A stretch of 8,096 nucleotides of DNA from Gammaproteobacteria bacterium (GCA_024276775.1 JAJRWO010000301.1:1-8096), one strand, 5' to 3'. Numbered from the stretch's first letter, positions 1-6,091 are shown. Made by a program: numbers and translations. The notes: a model not told the origin generated them from the letters alone.

Positions 1-1
1 A

Positions 2-133
2 GTTTTAGATGCGGTACACAAACTGAATAGCCGCCCCAGAAAATGCTTGGGTTATAAAACTCCGTATGAAGTTTTTGAAGAGCTGACCGGCATTAATGAA
101 AAAACATTAACGGGTTATGCACTTATGACTTGA
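2..133 (+). CDS. IS30-family transposase, C-terminal fragment (runs off the left edge)
   Basis: The first 43 codons are open from the window edge to a TGA. They contain LNSRPRKCLGYKTPYEVFEE, the conserved end of the IS30-family integrase (DDE) catalytic domain, where the N-RPRK-LG-KTP-E block follows the catalytic glutamate. The protein would cut and join the ends of its own insertion sequence. Only the tail is visible, so I cannot say whether the full gene is intact. The final residues (GINEKTLTGYALMT) run past the conserved block as a short variable tail, as is usual. The family call rests on remembered motif similarity and is strong at family level. The element's right inverted repeat should lie in the next 60 or so bases. 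Confidence 0.85.
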   Translation, partial: VLDAVHKLNSRPRKCLGYKTPYEVFEELTGINEKTLTGYALMT

Positions 134-186
134 ATTCAGGTAAATAAAATCAGTATAGAATTTATTTTACTTAATATCAATTACTC
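134..186. mobile_element. Probable right-hand end of the IS30-type element
   Basis: This AT-rich stretch separates the transposase stop from the tandem repeat. It contains an imperfect inverted pair, GTAAATAAAAT and ATTTATTTTAC (9 of 11 positions pair), around a short loop. IS30-family elements normally end within a few dozen bases of the transposase stop, so the terminal inverted repeat is expected here. The left end is outside the window, so the exact boundary cannot be fixed. Confidence 0.4.
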
Positions 187-218
187 TGACCCCTTTGATT
201 CTTGACCCCTTTGATTCT
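187..218. repeat. Tandem 16-bp repeat (two exact copies) with degenerate tail
   Basis: The unit TGACCCCTTTGATTCT occurs twice, end to end (187-202 and 203-218). It is followed by decaying partial copies (TTTGATTTTTGATTCT) up to about 234. The repeat sits exactly between the IS30-type and IS21-type remnants, which suggests slippage or repeated insertion at a junction. No function is evident. Confidence 0.8.
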
Positions 219-248
219 TTGATTTTTGATTCTGAAGGATTATGGAAA

Positions 249-376
249 TGCCCGATCATCGATTCTGGAAATACAGAAAAAATGATCGGATAAAACCAGA
301 ATCAATGATCACCATGTTCCAGAATGGGTGATCGGCTAAAATCAGAACGGGTGATCGGAATGGGCCGGAATACGCA
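249..376. mobile_element. IS21-type terminus left as a solo end
   Basis: Read on the minus strand from 376, the sequence starts TGCGTATTCCGGCCCATTCC and continues with repeated 'GATCACC...ATTCTGG' blocks. That is the style of IS21-family ends, which start with TG, end with CA and carry several internal 20-odd-bp repeats for transposase binding. No istA or istB is present in this window, so this is a solo or truncated end. The blocks at 282-376 all face one way, but a block near 252-276 (CCGATCATCGATTCTGG) faces the opposite way. That would fit an internally deleted element in which parts of both ends have met. The outer boundary at 376 is well supported by the TACGCA end; the inner boundary is a guess. 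Confidence 0.62.
282..373. repeat. Four contiguous 23-bp repeats in the IS21-type end
   Basis: The units lie at 282-304, 305-327, 328-350 and 351-373 with no spacer. Each begins with RTGATC and carries a C(A/G)GAA block near its end, following roughly RTGATCRSNNWRDNYCRGAAYRS. The exact 23-bp period with fixed conserved positions fits multiple protein-binding sites at a transposon end. It does not fit CRISPR, because nothing separates the units. Confidence 0.75.
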
Positions 377-377
377 G

Positions 378-449
378 GTGGCGGTGTCTAGTGATGAATT
401 GAACGAGCGTAAACTGCCGGATAATACGGTGTTATTCAAGCGCTCGTGA
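378..449 (+). pseudogene. C-terminal remnant of an unidentified gene cut by the IS21-type end
   Basis: Directly after the IS terminus, one frame reads VAVSSDELNERKLPDNTVLF then KRS and a TGA. The composition looks like real protein, and the frame begins at the IS boundary, so it may be the surviving 3' end of the gene that the element entered. The same frame runs back into the IS (ATG at 360 or 324), giving a fusion ORF of at most 42 residues. In related genomes the slot before proA is often holA, but nothing here allows that identification. No function is assigned. Confidence 0.35.
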
Positions 450-572
450 GCGATGATCGTTGTTGTCTTTCGGGCTGAGAAGCAATGCTCGGCAAGAATT
501 GTTACAATTGGATTTTCAGCGATTGGATCAGGCCTCCTTCCGCCAGCGCTTATCTAAAACAGGGTTCTCAAA
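450..572 (+). promoter_or_regulatory. Leader region of the proA operon, promoter unclear
   Basis: About 120 bases separate the gene remnant from proA. The best -10-like hexamer is TACAAT at 503-508 (five of six), but no acceptable -35 lies 16-18 bases upstream. The ribosome-binding site is weak: CAGGG about 9 bases before ATG. Transcription may start here, within the IS21-type end, or further upstream. Confidence 0.3.
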
Positions 573-1832
573 ATGAGTGATGTTAAACAATATATGACTG
601 AGGTTGGTCAGCGTGCTCGTATTGCTTCACGCGTGGTCAGTCGTGCTGAAACAGCAGAAAAAAATGCCGCTTTGAACGCTATTGCCGATGTCATTGAGGC
701 GCAGCAGGCGGTTTTGCTGGAGGCCAATGGTAAGGATATGAAGGCCGGTCGTGATAGTGGTCTGGATGCGGCGCTGTTGGACCGTCTGGAGCTGACACCG
801 GCAGTGGTTGCCGGAATGGCGGAGGGGTTGCGTCAAATCGCCGCTTTGCCTGATCCTATTGGTGGCATCAGTGATATGAATTACCGTCCCTCGGGTATCC
901 AGGTAGGTAAGATGCGCGTACCTTTGGGGGTGGTTGGCATTATCTATGAGTCGCGCCCGAATGTAACGGCGGATGCGGCTGGCTTAGCTTTGAAGTCGGG
1001 TAATGCAGCAATTTTGCGTGGTGGCAAAGAGGCGATTCACTCTAACCAAGCGATTGCGCAATGCATTCACGCCGGTTTGGAAAAGGCGGGTTTGCCTGCG
1101 GCGGCGGTACAGGTGGTGGATACCACTGACCGTGCCGCTGTCGGTCAACTGATTACCATGCCCGAATATGTTGATGTGATCATCCCGCGTGGTGGCAAAG
1201 GGTTGATTGAACGTATCAGTCAGGATGCTTGTGTGCCAGTGATTAAGCATTTGGACGGAATTTGTCATGTCTATATTGACGATGAGGCTGATTTGGAAAA
1301 GGCGACCCAAATTGCCTTTAATGCCAAGACCCATCGCTATGGCGTATGTAATGCCATGGAGACCTTGTTGGTGGCCGAGGGCGTTGCCGAGCAGGTGTTA
1401 CCTGAATTGGCAGGTATGTACAAAAAAAAGGCTGTTGAGCTGCGTGGTTGTTTAACCACCTGCAAGGTAATTGATGGTGTGATTCCTGCCACTGAGGAAG
1501 ATTGGGCAACGGAATATTTGGCACCTGTGTTGTCTATCCGTGTCGTCAAAGATGTGGATGAAGCGATGGATCATATTGCCCTATACAGTTCGGGGCATAC
1601 GGAGTGCATCATTACCGAAAACTACACCAAGGCACGCCGTTTTCTGCGTGAGGTGGACTCCAGTTCGGTGATGGTTAATGCCTCAACACGTTTTGCCGAT
1701 GGCTTTGAATATGGCCTGGGAGCCGAAATTGGTATTAGCACCGACAAGTTTCATGTCCGTGGTCCGGTGGGGCTGGAAGGGCTGACGTCGCAAAAGTACA
1801 TCGTCTTGGGTGATGGTCAGATCCGCCAGTGA
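573..1832 (+). CDS. proA: Gamma-glutamyl phosphate reductase
   Basis: Cytoplasmic enzyme that reduces gamma-glutamyl phosphate with NADPH to glutamate-5-semialdehyde, the second step of proline synthesis from glutamate. The 419 residues match the usual length of about 417. Visible landmarks are the aldehyde-dehydrogenase-like core GIIYESRPNVTADAAGLALK (residues 122-141), KSGNAAILRGGKEA (141-154), VPVIKHLDGICHVYID (221-236), YGVCNAMET (256-264) and the family signature ALYSSGHTECIIT (336-348). By family knowledge the nucleophile is the cysteine in VCNAMET (Cys259). The ATG at 573 gives the expected N-terminus, although the ribosome-binding site is weak. The stop overlaps the nadD start by 4 bases (GTGA). 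No proB is in the window, so the first step is encoded elsewhere. The frame is intact. Confidence 0.97.
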   Translation: MSDVKQYMTEVGQRARIASRVVSRAETAEKNAALNAIADVIEAQQAVLLEANGKDMKAGRDSGLDAALLDRLELTPAVVAGMAEGLRQIAALPDPIGGISDMNYRPSGIQVGKMRVPLGVVGIIYESRPNVTADAAGLALKSGNAAILRGGKEAIHSNQAIAQCIHAGLEKAGLPAAAVQVVDTTDRAAVGQLITMPEYVDVIIPRGGKGLIERISQDACVPVIKHLDGICHVYIDDEADLEKATQIAFNAKTHRYGVCNAMETLLVAEGVAEQVLPELAGMYKKKAVELRGCLTTCKVIDGVIPATEEDWATEYLAPVLSIRVVKDVDEAMDHIALYSSGHTECIITENYTKARRFLREVDSSSVMVNASTRFADGFEYGLGAEIGISTDKFHVRGPVGLEGLTSQKYIVLGDGQIRQ

Positions 1833-2461
1833 TCGGGATTTTTGGTGGCACATTTGATCCGCCTCACTTTGGCCATTTAAGGCCGCTGCTGGAAGTGCAG
1901 CAGGCGCTGGCGCTTGATGAAGTTCGTTTAATCCCCTGCTTTATTCCGCCGCACCGAGCTGTGCCGGATGCCAGTGCTGAACAACGACTGGCAATGTTGC
2001 AGCTGGCGGTGTCAGAAGCGCCGGGGTTTATTGTTGATCCGCGTGAATTGCAGCGTGGCGGGCCATCATACATGGTTGATACTTTAGCTTCATTGCGTGA
2101 CGAACAGGGTGTTAACAAATCACTGGTTCTGATTATAGGCCTGGATGCTTTTGTTAGCCTGGATCGTTGGCATCGGTGGCTGGAATTGATTGAGCTGGCT
2201 CATGTTGTGGTAATGCAACGTCCGGGGGGAGCGTTGCCTAAAACAGGTGCCGTTGCCGAATTAATGGAACAGGTTCAGGCATTGGCTGTGCTTGAACTGC
2301 AGCAACAGGCGGCGGGCAAGATTTATTTTCAGCCAGTGACTCAGCTGGATATTTCAGCCACTGCGATTCGTGAACAGTTGTTTCGTGGTCAGGATGTACG
2401 ATTTTTAATGCCGGGCAGTGTGCGGCACTACATAGAGACCCAGGGTCTCTATAAATGTTGA
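1829..2461 (+). CDS. nadD: Nicotinate-nucleotide adenylyltransferase
   Basis: Transfers AMP from ATP to nicotinate mononucleotide to make deamido-NAD, the penultimate step of NAD synthesis, in the cytoplasm. The 210 residues match the family. Visible motifs are the nucleotidyltransferase GGTFDPPHFGH near the N-terminus (residues 6-16), LIIGLDAFVSLDRWHRW (101-117) and the C-terminal ISATAIR (175-181), the form here of the ISxTxIR ATP-binding motif. The start is GTG at 1829, fixed because the GGTFDPPH motif lies directly behind it and MIGIFGG is the typical start. It overlaps the proA stop (GTGA) and no clear Shine-Dalgarno precedes it, so translation is probably coupled to proA. Its last codons form a strong palindrome, described separately. 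Confidence 0.96.
   Translation: MIGIFGGTFDPPHFGHLRPLLEVQQALALDEVRLIPCFIPPHRAVPDASAEQRLAMLQLAVSEAPGFIVDPRELQRGGPSYMVDTLASLRDEQGVNKSLVLIIGLDAFVSLDRWHRWLELIELAHVVVMQRPGGALPKTGAVAELMEQVQALAVLELQQQAAGKIYFQPVTQLDISATAIREQLFRGQDVRFLMPGSVRHYIETQGLYKC
2432..2452 (+). other. 10-bp perfect inverted repeat at the 3' end of nadD
   Basis: The arms ATAGAGACCC (2432-2441) and GGGTCTCTAT (2443-2452) flank a single A, so the mRNA can fold into a GC-containing hairpin. It lies inside the last nadD codons and ends about 10 bases before the rsfS ribosome-binding site. No U-run follows, so it is not an intrinsic terminator. It may be a chance product of the conserved YIETQGLY coding sequence or an RNA-processing or translation-control structure. 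Confidence 0.75.
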
Positions 2462-2470
2462 GAGAGATAG

Positions 2471-2833
2471 ATGAAAGAAGTAGACGTGATAAAAGACCTG
2501 GCAATTAAAGCCCTTGATGATATGAAGGCTGTTGACTTGGCGGTGCTGGATGTGCGAGGCAAATCCAGTGTGACCGATTTTATGGTGATTGTGAGTGGTA
2601 CTTCAGGCCGACACGTTAAGGCCATGGCCAATAATGTTGTGGTTGAGGCGAAAAAGGCAGGCATTAAGCCTTTAGGTGTTGAAGGAGAGGCAAGCAACGA
2701 GTGGGTGCTGGTGGATTTGGTTGATGTTGTGGTTCACATCATGCTGCCTGAAACACGTGATTTTTATCAGTTGGAAAAACTCTGGGACGCCGGTTCGGTT
2801 GAAAAATTGGCCGAAATCAGACCCAGTACATAA
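2471..2833 (+). CDS. rsfS: Ribosomal silencing factor RsfS (DUF143/Iojap family)
   Basis: Binds ribosomal protein uL14 on the large subunit and blocks joining with the small subunit, lowering translation in starvation or stationary phase (family knowledge). At 120 residues it is slightly longer than E. coli RsfS (105), mainly in the C-terminal tail EKLAEIRPST. Recognisable core: KAVDLAVLDVRGKSSVTDFM (residues 19-38), IVSGTSGRHVKAMA (40-53), and EWVLVDLVDVVVHIMLPETR (77-96) followed by FYQLEKLWD. The ATG at 2471 follows a GAGAGAGA stretch 4-9 bases upstream, the only clear Shine-Dalgarno-like site within the operon. That suggests rsfS is independently translated, while nadD and rlmH look coupled. 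It sits 9 bases after nadD and abuts rlmH. The nadD-rsfS-rlmH order is the standard bacterial arrangement. Confidence 0.95.
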   Translation: MKEVDVIKDLAIKALDDMKAVDLAVLDVRGKSSVTDFMVIVSGTSGRHVKAMANNVVVEAKKAGIKPLGVEGEASNEWVLVDLVDVVVHIMLPETRDFYQLEKLWDAGSVEKLAEIRPST

Positions 2834-3304
2834 GTGCATATTCACCTGATAGCGGTCGGGCAGAAGATGCCCGGCTGGGTCACAAAGGGCTATGGCGAAT
2901 ACGCCAAACGCCTGCCACAAAATTTCAGTATAAAATTGATCGAAATTTCCCCCGGACATCGCAGTAAAAGCCGTGACCCTAAACGTGCCATCGAAGAAGA
3001 GAGCATCAAGGTTCTGAATGCCATTCCGGCAGGCGCGCATGTGATTGCTTTGGATGAGCGCGGCAAACAGTGGAGTACACTCAAGTTATCGGATCAAATG
3101 CGTGACTGGATGCAGAATGGACGTGATGTCGCATTGCTGGTGGGTGGGCCTGATGGTTTGTCACAAAAGTGTAAACAGAGAGCGGAGCAACGCTGGTCGT
3201 TGTCTCAATTAACCTTGCCACATTCTCTGGTGCGTGTATTTCTGTCAGAACAGCTGTATCGTGCCTGGAGTCTGACTCAAGGCCATCCATATCACCGCGA
3301 GTAG
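2834..3304 (+). CDS. rlmH: 23S rRNA (pseudouridine1915-N3)-methyltransferase RlmH
   Basis: SPOUT-class methyltransferase that uses S-adenosylmethionine to methylate N3 of pseudouridine 1915 in helix 69 of 23S rRNA on assembled 70S ribosomes. It has 156 residues against about 155 in E. coli. Motifs seen: MHIHLIAVGQKMPGWV at the N-terminus, ALDERGKQWST (72-82), the SAM-binding loop LLVGGPDGLS (101-110) of the trefoil knot, and the C-terminal LPHSLVRVFLSEQLYRAWSL plus TQGHPYHRE, which carries the conserved active-site tyrosine and histidines. The start is GTG at 2834, immediately after the rsfS TAA with zero spacing and no separate ribosome-binding site, which implies reinitiation by ribosomes finishing rsfS. 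It is the last gene of the operon. I see no hairpin terminator after it. Confidence 0.96.
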   Translation: MHIHLIAVGQKMPGWVTKGYGEYAKRLPQNFSIKLIEISPGHRSKSRDPKRAIEEESIKVLNAIPAGAHVIALDERGKQWSTLKLSDQMRDWMQNGRDVALLVGGPDGLSQKCKQRAEQRWSLSQLTLPHSLVRVFLSEQLYRAWSLTQGHPYHRE

Positions 3305-3339
3305 CGTTAAAATGAAGTATTTATCTCGATATAATGATT

Positions 3340-3463
3340 TTAAATATAGTCCGTTAAACAATCTTCAAATTCAATCATAAATTGATTTAATGCGGGTTTC
3401 CAATCTCGAATAGGCATCGTACTCAAAGCGATAGACGCTCCATTTTTTTGAGGCCGCTTGAAT
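3340..3463 (-). pseudogene. IS256-family transposase, degenerate C-terminal fragment
   Basis: On the minus strand, 3417-3340 reads MPIRDWKPALNQFMIEFEDC then LTDYI and TAA. This is the characteristic end of IS256-family (mutator-type) transposases. Just upstream in a different frame, 3463-3440 reads IQAASKKW, which in intact relatives sits one residue before MPI. Here the two pieces are 22 bases apart instead of 3, so there is a net insertion of about 19 bases and a frameshift. The rest of the transposase is missing: the 100 bases up to purK do not match it. The remnant lies between the convergent rlmH and purK, a place where insertion harms neither gene. Confidence 0.7.
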
Positions 3464-3566
3464 GTATGGAATAATCGATTGGTTCGAAAGCATGTCCAAA
3501 AAATACGCGCTTAACCGATGAGCGAAAGCCATCTCTTGCAGGCTTCATTATTCGTACCCCGCTGTC

Positions 3567-4649
3567 TTATGAATCCACGAGTGCCAGCAACAGTCCAAGC
3601 TCAACCTTCATCTGCTGTTCACTTGGGGCGCAGATATTAATGTGGCCAACCTTACGGCCTGGTCGTTCTGTTTTGCCATACAAGTGCAGATGAGCGTGAC
3701 GATTGGCCAACACCGTTTCGATGGCGGGAATGTCACCAATCAAATTGACCATGGCGGCATGACCAATGGTATCAGTCGCTCCCAGCGGCAGGCCTGAAAT
3801 AGCACGTAGATGATTTTCAAACTGACAGGTAATCGCACCGTCTTGGGTCCAGTGACCAGAGTTATGCACCCGCGGGGCAAACTCATTGGCCAGCAGGCTA
3901 TCGCCCGCTTGAAACAGTTCAAGCGTTAGCACCCCGACATAATTCAGGCGGCCCAGAATGCGCTCGGCATACTCAACTGCCCGAGCCTGCATGGCATCAC
4001 CGGGACGGGCAATAGAAAGACGTAGAGTCCCGTTACGATGCGTGTTTTCAGTCAAGGGATAACAAACCACCTCACCCGTTGTACCGCGCACGGCAATGAT
4101 AGAAAACTCACGTTCAAATGGCACAAATGCCTCAACCAGCGCTGGAACACCCGCCAAGGCTTGCCAGGCAGATGCTAAATCGTCGGCTTGGTGCAACACC
4201 GCCTGACCCTTGCCATCATACCCTTCGCTGCGGGTTTTGATCACCGCCGGCCAGCCAATCTGTGGCATGGCTTGCGCTAACTCTTCAAGGCTATTCACCG
4301 CTGCAAATGCGGGTGTGTTTATCCCGAGTTCACGAAACAAGGTCTTTTCCTTAAGCCGGTCTTGTGCGGTGGCCAAAGCCAATTGAGGAGGATAAACAGG
4401 CACCTTGCCCGCCAGAAACGCGACCGCTGTGGCAGGCACATTCTCAAACTCATAGCTCACCACATCGGTTTGCTCGGCTAATTGGGCTAATAGCTTTTGG
4501 TCAACATAATCCCCTTGTAGTTGCTCAGCCACTGCCGCCGAACAGACATTAACACCAGGATCAAGCACGCTAAACGTCTGCCCCAGCGGATAACCCGCCA
4601 GCGCCAGCATACGTGCCAACTGGCCACCGCCGAGAATGCCTATTTTCAT
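3567..4649 (-). CDS. purK: N5-carboxyaminoimidazole ribonucleotide synthase
   Basis: ATP-grasp enzyme of de novo purine synthesis. It converts AIR, bicarbonate and ATP to N5-CAIR, the substrate of PurE. The 360 residues compare with about 355 in E. coli. Order of motifs: N-terminal GILGGGQLARMLALAGYPLG (3-22), DRLKEKTLFRELGI (97-110), the ATP-grasp loop SEGYDGKGQAV (141-151), the metal and substrate region ELFQAGDSLLANEFAPRVHN (244-263) followed by SGHWT, and the C-terminal LHLYGKTERPGRKVGHINIC (321-340). The ATG at 4649 overlaps the purE stop by one base (TAATG), so the two are cotranscribed and probably translationally coupled. The reading frame is intact. There is no clear terminator after the TAA. 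Confidence 0.97.
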   Translation of the reverse strand: MKIGILGGGQLARMLALAGYPLGQTFSVLDPGVNVCSAAVAEQLQGDYVDQKLLAQLAEQTDVVSYEFENVPATAVAFLAGKVPVYPPQLALATAQDRLKEKTLFRELGINTPAFAAVNSLEELAQAMPQIGWPAVIKTRSEGYDGKGQAVLHQADDLASAWQALAGVPALVEAFVPFEREFSIIAVRGTTGEVVCYPLTENTHRNGTLRLSIARPGDAMQARAVEYAERILGRLNYVGVLTLELFQAGDSLLANEFAPRVHNSGHWTQDGAITCQFENHLRAISGLPLGATDTIGHAAMVNLIGDIPAIETVLANRHAHLHLYGKTERPGRKVGHINICAPSEQQMKVELGLLLALVDS

Positions 4650-5167
4650 TAGCCTTGTTCCCGCGGGTCAGCGTTGGCGAGAACTTTGTTTGTTTGAGTC
4701 TGACGAAATTCGTGCAATGCAGCACGAATTTGTGGGTACTTATTCCCTAGCATCGCTGCCGCCAACAGCGCAGCATTGACAGCACCCGCCTTGCCGATTG
4801 CCAGTGTCCCCACAGGGATACCTGCCGGCATCTGTGCAATCGATAGCAATGAATCCATGCCATTCAGGGCTTTGGATTGCACCGGTACACCCAGTACGGG
4901 GACAACCGTTTTGGCGGCTACCATGCCCGGCAAATGAGCCGCGCCACCGGCACCCGCAATAACCACTTCGATGCCGCGTTCCTCGGCAGCATCCGCATAT
5001 TCAAACAGTTTGTCTGGCGTACGATGGGCGGATACCACCTCTACCTCATGAGTTATACCCAGTTGCTCAAGTGTCTCGACAGTGTTATGCATCGTATCCC
5101 AGTCGGAGGTTGACCCCATGATAATGCCAACCAACGGTTTGTTTTCTGTGGCCATTGAAATGCTCAT
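4649..5167 (-). CDS. purE: N5-carboxyaminoimidazole ribonucleotide mutase (class I PurE)
   Basis: Moves the carboxylate of N5-CAIR to C4, giving CAIR in purine synthesis. It acts right after PurK, encoded downstream. The motifs are GSTSDWDTM (18-26), the SAHRTP loop (46-51) with the catalytic histidine, and AGAGGAAHLPGM (71-82), all typical of class I PurE. The presence of purK supports the N5-CAIR mutase class rather than the direct AIR carboxylase class. Two starts are possible: ATG at 5167 (172 residues, MSISMATENK) or ATG at 5155 (168 residues, MATENK). The shorter is closer to the usual N-terminus, but neither has a strong ribosome-binding site. An extended -10 promoter lies about 30 bases upstream. 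Confidence 0.97.
   Translation of the reverse strand: MSISMATENKPLVGIIMGSTSDWDTMHNTVETLEQLGITHEVEVVSAHRTPDKLFEYADAAEERGIEVVIAGAGGAAHLPGMVAAKTVVPVLGVPVQSKALNGMDSLLSIAQMPAGIPVGTLAIGKAGAVNAALLAAAMLGNKYPQIRAALHEFRQTQTNKVLANADPREQG
4706..4731 (-). other. 10-bp inverted repeat near the 3' end of purE
   Basis: The arms AAATTCGTGC and GCACGAATTT flank a 6-base loop (4716-4721), inside the codons for AALHEFRQ about 55 bases before the purK start. The mRNA could form a stable hairpin here. There is no U-run, so it is not a terminator. It could be a coincidence of coding sequence or a structure that tunes purK expression or mRNA stability. Confidence 0.7.
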
Positions 5168-5193
5168 CTATATGTCATGAAAAAAGTAACGTG

Positions 5194-5202
5194 ATTATAC
5201 CA
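5194..5202 (-). promoter_or_regulatory. Extended -10 promoter for purEK
   Basis: On the minus strand the 55-base gap between rlmA and purE contains TGGTATAAT: a perfect TATAAT with the TG of an extended -10. No good -35 hexamer stands 16-18 bases upstream, which fits the extended class. Predicted transcription start is near 5187, giving a 20-32 base leader depending on the purE start. I do not see a convincing PurR operator. Confidence 0.6.
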
Positions 5203-5222
5203 GTTTGGCCCAAAAACAGCCT

Positions 5223-6077
5223 TCAGCCATTTAGTTGCAACAAGCGCAACGATACGTCCACCGTCAATTCAATCTGTTTCAGTGCGGCTGCACGCTGTTT
5301 GCCCGCCAGACTGGCACGAAACATATGTGGTGTCATCAACAGCAGATCAGCGATTTGTTGCGTCTCAAGTGTGGCTGTTTTATATGAGGCGATGCCCTGC
5401 GCCAACAACGCAAAACCCTGTTGTTCGGCAGTGCTTATCTCTGGAAAATTAGTTTGCTTTATTTCTGTATAAATTACTTTTCGCAACTCAATCAAATGCG
5501 TTGGCCTAGCCTCAACCAACAATACCTTGCCATCCTCTTTGAGAATGTTTTTAAAGGCATCAAAGACCGGAAAACCAAACATGCAGACAATGACATCCAC
5601 CGATGCCGGCATCAAAGGCGGTTGTTTATTGCTTGCCACCAACCAAGTAATGGCCTTGTTACGTCGGGCCGCTGCAATAATGGCAGGTTTGGAAATGTCC
5701 AGCCCCACCAGACCCGGCTGAATAGCCTTCTTCAGTAAAGCCTTGGATAGGCATTCAAAATAAAAACCTTCGCCGCAACCAGCATCCAACAAACACATTT
5801 TGCTGTTCAGTTGTCCATGGTTATTCAATATTTCAATGAGTTGATCGGCAATCGGGTCATAAAAACCGGCGGCTAAAAAACGCTGTCTGGCGGCGATCAT
5901 TTCTGTACTGTCGCCAGGAGACTTCGAACGTTTTTGTTGTACCGGCAACAGATTCAAATAACCTTGCCGGGCAATATCAAAACGATGGCCATTAGCACAA
6001 GAAAAACTGCGTTTATGCGCATGCAAAGGTGATCCATCCAACGGGCAGGCGAGTTGAATGGCTGTGTTTAAAACCAT
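5223..6077 (-). CDS. rlmA: 23S rRNA (guanine745-N1)-methyltransferase RlmA
   Basis: Methylates N1 of G745 in helix 35 of 23S rRNA using S-adenosylmethionine. It has 284 residues against 269 in E. coli. The N-terminal zinc-finger region reads CPLDGSPL (11-18) then CANGHRFDIARQGYLNLLPV (27-46) and QQKRSKSPGD, the family hallmark. The Rossmann methyltransferase domain has motif I LLDAGCGEGFY (96-106) and VGLDISKPAI (124-133). The E. coli zinc ligands are Cys-x2-Cys, Cys and His; here the second cysteine position is Asp14, so metal binding may be altered or use another ligand. The ATG at 6077 is the only sensible start and has a poor ribosome-binding site. It stands only 14 bases after the U-run of a strong terminator, so its promoter is unclear. 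The gene is followed by purE on the same strand. Confidence 0.93.
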   Translation of the reverse strand: MVLNTAIQLACPLDGSPLHAHKRSFSCANGHRFDIARQGYLNLLPVQQKRSKSPGDSTEMIAARQRFLAAGFYDPIADQLIEILNNHGQLNSKMCLLDAGCGEGFYFECLSKALLKKAIQPGLVGLDISKPAIIAAARRNKAITWLVASNKQPPLMPASVDVIVCMFGFPVFDAFKNILKEDGKVLLVEARPTHLIELRKVIYTEIKQTNFPEISTAEQQGFALLAQGIASYKTATLETQQIADLLLMTPHMFRASLAGKQRAAALKQIELTVDVSLRLLQLNG

Positions 6078-6091
6078 TTGCCGGTGGCTTT

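Noticed and set aside
282..373. Four regularly spaced repeats that could suggest a CRISPR array
   Set aside because: The 23-bp units are directly adjacent with no spacers, are only partly identical, and end at a transposon-like terminus; no cas genes are present.
503..508. TACAAT as the firm -10 of a proA promoter
   Set aside because: No acceptable -35 at 16-18 bases and no extended TG; kept only as a low-confidence note in the leader entry.
984..1334. A 116-codon minus-strand ORF inside proA
   Set aside because: It lies wholly antisense to a clearly intact proA and its translation shows no recognisable domain; it is a shadow of the coding frame.
2672..3040. A 122-codon minus-strand ORF across rsfS and rlmH
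   Set aside because: It is antisense to two well-supported genes and has no motifs of its own.
5421..5738. A 105-codon plus-strand ORF within rlmA
   Set aside because: It is antisense to a gene with clear family motifs along its whole length, and has no credible start signal.
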